A DNA stretch of 16,742 nt from CAZJOD01 sp964547525 (GTDB lineage Bacteria; Bacillota; Clostridia; JAAYHZ01), in the NCBI GenBank assembly GCA_964547525.1, contig CAZJOD010000081.1, positions 1 to 16,742 of the forward strand. Reading direction: 5' to 3'. The notes under the pieces were generated by a model. That model ran no database searches. It was not told the origin of the DNA and saw only the letters and a list, made by a program, of their open reading frames with translations. A program made the translations under genes and the position numbers. Positions within the stretch are counted from its first letter, which is position 1, and the number at the start of each line of letters is the position of its first letter. Shown in pieces: positions 13,952 to 16,742 of this stretch.

Positions 13952-15718
13952 TTATCTTGCTCTCTTTCGCAGTAAGATAATAATAATGATCGCCGCAACT
14001 GCCAACTGGGCAAAAACTATTCGGTTTGTAGGCCTTATCAACTCGCCTAAAGGATTATACTCTTTTTGTTCTGTAAATACTGTTACGACATTACCTTCAG
14101 GATCTAAAACCGCTTCATCACTGTCATGTTCTGTGTAGAACCTGTAATTTACTTTTTGCTCTTCACCTTCATCCGACAACGGGGAAAAGTTATGATTTAA
14201 AAAGTATTTGTTTTTCGCAGATTTTTGATATTTCTTATAGAAGTCTTTAGAATCAATTGTTAATACTTTCTTACATTCTATTCCATCCGGTTTTAATGTT
14301 ACTGTGCAAGAATATCTAGGAGGAGGAACGGCAAATTTAATCTCACCGTCAACATTATTTATCTTCATTGTATAGTTTGCGACATTAGGATCATTAAATG
14401 CAAAGTCAACTGTATAACATGCAGATTTATCCTTGGTTCTGATACAGTGACCCACCGGAACCATAGTAGTCCTTCTTACAGGACGAGAACGGTCTCCCGC
14501 ACTACCTACTTTTTCACCGGGAGTATATTGAAATGTTATTCGGTTTCCTACCATCGGCAAGTCTATAAAATAATCTCCAGGTCTATATCTATTCGGCCAA
14601 CTGACGTGCGGTTCACCGAAATCCCAACGTCCGTTTCCTTGTTTCATGTTTATAAAAAATCCGTGATTCAAATATATTTGAGCTATATCATCAGCCAAAT
14701 CAGGATACAATCGGATTAAATTTTCATAAACGGAGGTAAAATCATTATTAAACAATTTTAATACTTCCCATATTTCATGTATTGTTATCTGAACATTCTC
14801 ATCGTTTTTCTCATCATATAAATCCCATAAGACACCTGCTACTGCGAACTCTTCGGCCATTCCGGCATAATCGACCGGAAGATAATCAATTTCCAGGCTG
14901 CCTATGGGGTGATATACAGGCCCGAAATCATATCCTGTAAATTCACCTACCATTAAAGACATGAATTCAGCAAATCCTTCTACATAAGAATCCGATGTAG
15001 TCGTATTTAAAAACCCCGCATGATTCTTTTCATACCCGTGTGGAGCTCTAGGCCATCTTTTGTGAAGGTTGTAAAGTATATGATGATTATATTCATGCCA
15101 TTCTCTGTTTTGAGGTGCATTTTCATTGTTTATAGGCATGTCTTGCTGCGATATAACTGCAATATCATCAAAGTAAAAAGTACCGGTTTCTGTTCCGAAG
15201 CATGCTACATAAAACGGAGGTATATCGAATTCGTTATAAATATTTAATGTGTTTTCGTAAAAATCAACAGAATCACTTAAATATCTATATACAGTTATCA
15301 TCTGATTGTTATATCTTTGGTTGGTATTTTGCTCGATAGAGTTGATAGTAATTGTTTTTTTTAAATCATCCTGACCTGTAACTGTAAAATCGTATGTGTT
15401 TTTTACATGAACCAAAACACCTTTGTCATTTAATACACCTAATACAAATATAGTTTTATCTTCGTGCACATATTCATATCGTGTAACCACTTTTAAATCT
15501 ATCGGATAATCGTCATTTATTTCTATATTAACAAAACCTTTTAGGTCGGTTGCATAAACCGACCTGTCACCATTTATGAAAATTTCTACATTCATACGTA
15601 CAACAGGTTGGTTGTTAAAGTCACCAATAAATAGAGAAAGAGTACGAGGTTCACTGTATACCTTTCTCCCGGCTACGATAATTAAAGATATAATAATTAT
15701 TTTTAAAAATTTTTTCAT
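13952..15718 (-). CDS. Membrane-anchored extracellular protein with HExxH zinc-peptidase signature
   Basis: I do not recognise a named family. The 588 residues start with a signal peptide (MKK, hydrophobic core 6-16, then about to 22). They end with a membrane segment (about 568-583) followed by RKRAR, so the body should lie outside the cell, anchored at the C-terminus. Residues 25-75 look like a beta-sandwich with DLKGFVNIEI, like carboxypeptidase-regulatory or SpaA-type folds. HEYNH at 208-212 is an HExxH motif, followed 35-39 residues later by EGFAE (247-251), the spacing of gluzincin peptidases. EEFAVAGVLWDLYD (289-302) and GNGRWDFGEP (361-370) follow. AAAGG lies about 10 bases before the ATG. 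It reads divergently from the plus-strand gene at 16110. Peptidase activity is inferred from motifs only. Confidence 0.8.
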   Translation of the reverse strand: MKKFLKIIIISLIIVAGRKVYSEPRTLSLFIGDFNNQPVVRMNVEIFINGDRSVYATDLKGFVNIEINDDYPIDLKVVTRYEYVHEDKTIFVLGVLNDKGVLVHVKNTYDFTVTGQDDLKKTITINSIEQNTNQRYNNQMITVYRYLSDSVDFYENTLNIYNEFDIPPFYVACFGTETGTFYFDDIAVISQQDMPINNENAPQNREWHEYNHHILYNLHKRWPRAPHGYEKNHAGFLNTTTSDSYVEGFAEFMSLMVGEFTGYDFGPVYHPIGSLEIDYLPVDYAGMAEEFAVAGVLWDLYDEKNDENVQITIHEIWEVLKLFNNDFTSVYENLIRLYPDLADDIAQIYLNHGFFINMKQGNGRWDFGEPHVSWPNRYRPGDYFIDLPMVGNRITFQYTPGEKVGSAGDRSRPVRRTTMVPVGHCIRTKDKSACYTVDFAFNDPNVANYTMKINNVDGEIKFAVPPPRYSCTVTLKPDGIECKKVLTIDSKDFYKKYQKSAKNKYFLNHNFSPLSDEGEEQKVNYRFYTEHDSDEAVLDPEGNVVTVFTEQKEYNPLGELIRPTNRIVFAQLAVAAIIIIILLRKRAR

Positions 15719-15744
15719 TAAATGATACCTTTCCGTTGATAACT

Positions 15745-15773
15745 TATATATATTTTATCTTACCGGCTGAAAA
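15745..15773 (-). promoter_or_regulatory. Promoter candidate for the HExxH protein gene
   Basis: On the minus strand, TTTTCA (15773-15768) and TATATA (15750-15745) are separated by 17 bases, each matching four of six consensus positions. The region is AT-rich, so chance matches are likely. Confidence 0.33.
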
Positions 15774-15870
15774 ATATACTTTTTTTGTGATACGGGTACA
15801 AAGCATGTAGAATTTGTATTGATTTCAACTTGTTAAAATGATATAACATTATTGTATTACATAAAATAGG

Positions 15871-15971
15871 ACGGTAACATATGAATCTTGTTACGGTAAA
15901 CCGTTTATACTGTACAAATACATATATTACGATTATAAAGCATTTAGTCATTACGGCCGAATTGTTACGGT
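15871..15971. repeat. Cluster of TGTTACGG-type motifs in the divergent intergenic region
   Basis: TTGTTACGGT occurs exactly twice (15888-15897 and 15962-15971), and ATTACGGCC lies between (15950-15958). ACGGTAACA at 15871-15879 forms an 8-of-9 inverted repeat with TGTTACGGT at 15889-15897. The cluster sits upstream of the plus-strand promoter and upstream of the divergent HExxH gene, and I see no gene in the 15719-16109 gap. These could be binding sites of a regulator of either gene. Confidence 0.4.
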
Positions 15972-15994
15972 CGTATTTTTATTGCTAAAAAATA

Positions 15995-16024
15995 TGTAAT
16001 ACACCGATCGGTTATGACTATAAT
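15995..16024 (+). promoter_or_regulatory. Promoter candidate with ACCGATCGGT palindrome, for the gene at 16110
   Basis: A perfect TATAAT (16019-16024) has a poor -35, TGTAAT (15995-16000), at 18 bases. Between them lies the perfect 10-bp palindrome ACCGATCGGT (16003-16012). A weak -35 with a symmetric site in the spacer suits a regulated promoter. Another half-site, ACCGAT, occurs at 16078-16083, near the ribosome binding site. The leader would be about 80 bases. Confidence 0.45.
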
Positions 16025-16109
16025 CATGGATTTGATAATATACATTAATTTAGCCTATCTCCATGGTAAGTCGAAGTACCGATTGCATATGACAAGGAGG
16101 TTGAAAATT

Positions 16110-16742
16110 ATGGAAAACATCATAATGCCTGTATTCGGCAAAAGTGTTTGCGGTGTGACCGAAATAAGAGAAAAGAAGGTTGTAATTATCACTCCGGACA
16201 CCGAATATGGCAAAAATATGGGAAATGCATTGTTGGAAAAGGTGGCTATATATACTAAGGACGTCGTATTAGCATGCAAAAATGACGAAACTCTCTTGAT
16301 AGAGAATGATGCAATATTTATTATAGCGGGTAACCTTACAGATAACGGTTGTGCTCGTTATTTATATTACAAATCTTTGATAGCAACCGACCTTTCATAT
16401 CCGGGTCCGGGAGGATTTGAAATCAGAACGATTTTAAATCCTATGGGAAAGGGTAAAAACATATTATTTATAGGGTATTCCGATGAAAGCGGTTTCCAAA
16501 AAGGTTATGAATATTTTATGGATATGATAAATGAATATATACCTTTTATTCAAAAGGTATCATACACAAAATTACCGATAACCGAAGATACTTTCGAGAG
16601 TTTGGCACAATCTATAGAACCTGACAACATAAATCTGTTGCCTTCTGCTCATGTAAATAATTGGTATATAAAATCTTGGTTGGCATATGTTACAGGTAAT
16701 AATAAATATAGAGAAGATTATATTAGAGCATGGAAGAAATTA
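16110..16742 (+). CDS. Unrecognised protein, N-terminal part; possibly glycan-related
   Basis: An open frame of 211 codons runs off the right edge. The start ATG has the strong site AAGGAGG 9 bases upstream. It begins MENIIMPVFGKSVCGVTEIR, with no signal peptide, so the product is probably cytoplasmic. Residues 20-145 look like an alpha/beta domain, including YPGPGGFEIRTI, NPMGKGKNILFIGYSDESG and FQKGYEYFMDMI. From about 180 the pattern WYIKSWLAYVTGNNKYREDYIRAWKK suggests the first helices of an alpha/alpha toroid, as found in polysaccharide lyases and related glycan enzymes. That resemblance is from memory and is weak. It is the only plus-strand gene in the window and is divergent from the HExxH gene. 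The nearby NagA-type gene gives mild support for a sugar-related role. Confidence 0.8.
   Translation, partial: MENIIMPVFGKSVCGVTEIREKKVVIITPDTEYGKNMGNALLEKVAIYTKDVVLACKNDETLLIENDAIFIIAGNLTDNGCARYLYYKSLIATDLSYPGPGGFEIRTILNPMGKGKNILFIGYSDESGFQKGYEYFMDMINEYIPFIQKVSYTKLPITEDTFESLAQSIEPDNINLLPSAHVNNWYIKSWLAYVTGNNKYREDYIRAWKKL

Noticed and set aside
15760..15951. Minus-strand 63-codon open frame in the intergenic gap
   Set aside because: It overlaps the promoter-like sequences and repeats, has an unlikely composition and no ribosome binding site.
16055..16279. Minus-strand 74-codon open frame
   Set aside because: It is antisense to the plus-strand gene at 16110, which has a strong AAGGAGG site and protein-like composition; the antisense frame has no ribosome binding site.

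Overview
The window looks like a low-GC Firmicute chromosome, most likely from Clostridia. The grounds are AT-rich sequence, strong GGAGG-type ribosome binding sites, and a conserved gene order. On the minus strand the genes run priA, def, fmt, a YugP-type zinc peptidase, rsmB, rlmN, a PP2C phosphatase and a PrkC-type kinase. This is the classic Firmicute housekeeping cluster. Genus cannot be fixed from the sequence alone.

Layout in direction of transcription (minus strand, right to left): a membrane-anchored HExxH protein (15718-13952); a small operon of a NagA-type deacetylase and a UroD-like protein (13672-11427), followed after a repeat-filled gap by a second UroD-like gene (11156-10041); then HAD phosphatase, priA and a YfcE-like phosphoesterase (9849-6202); then def, fmt, zinc peptidase, rsmB and rlmN (6040-1532); then the PP2C phosphatase and the protein kinase, which runs off the left edge. 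At the far right one plus-strand gene starts at 16110 and runs off the window; its promoter region is shared with the divergent HExxH gene. The only gene-free stretch over 300 bases is 15719-16109, which holds promoter-like sequences and repeated motifs.

The housekeeping part covers replication restart (PriA), translation initiation and maturation (formyltransferase, deformylase), ribosomal RNA methylation (RsmB, RlmN) and the Ser/Thr phosphorylation switch (PP2C and PrkC). It appears divided into at least three transcription units. One promoter lies ahead of the HAD gene and overlaps a 13-bp inverted repeat. A second lies ahead of def, just after a hairpin. A third lies ahead of the phosphatase, and it supports a GTG start there.

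The accessory part (about 9.9-14 kb) carries three copies of a GTGACAAGGGGACGGGG-type hairpin. Each sits just past a minus-strand stop codon and has perfectly paired 27-bp arms. The arms differ between copies, but always with the compensating change. One copy has been split by a 160-bp MITE-like element with 17-bp terminal inverted repeats and a 4-bp target duplication. Taking the element out restores the 27-bp arm exactly. A 35-bp shard of the priA helicase gene also lies between def and the phosphoesterase gene. The best candidates for undescribed biology are the membrane-anchored HExxH protein, the NagA plus two-UroD cluster, and the hairpin family with its nested insertion.
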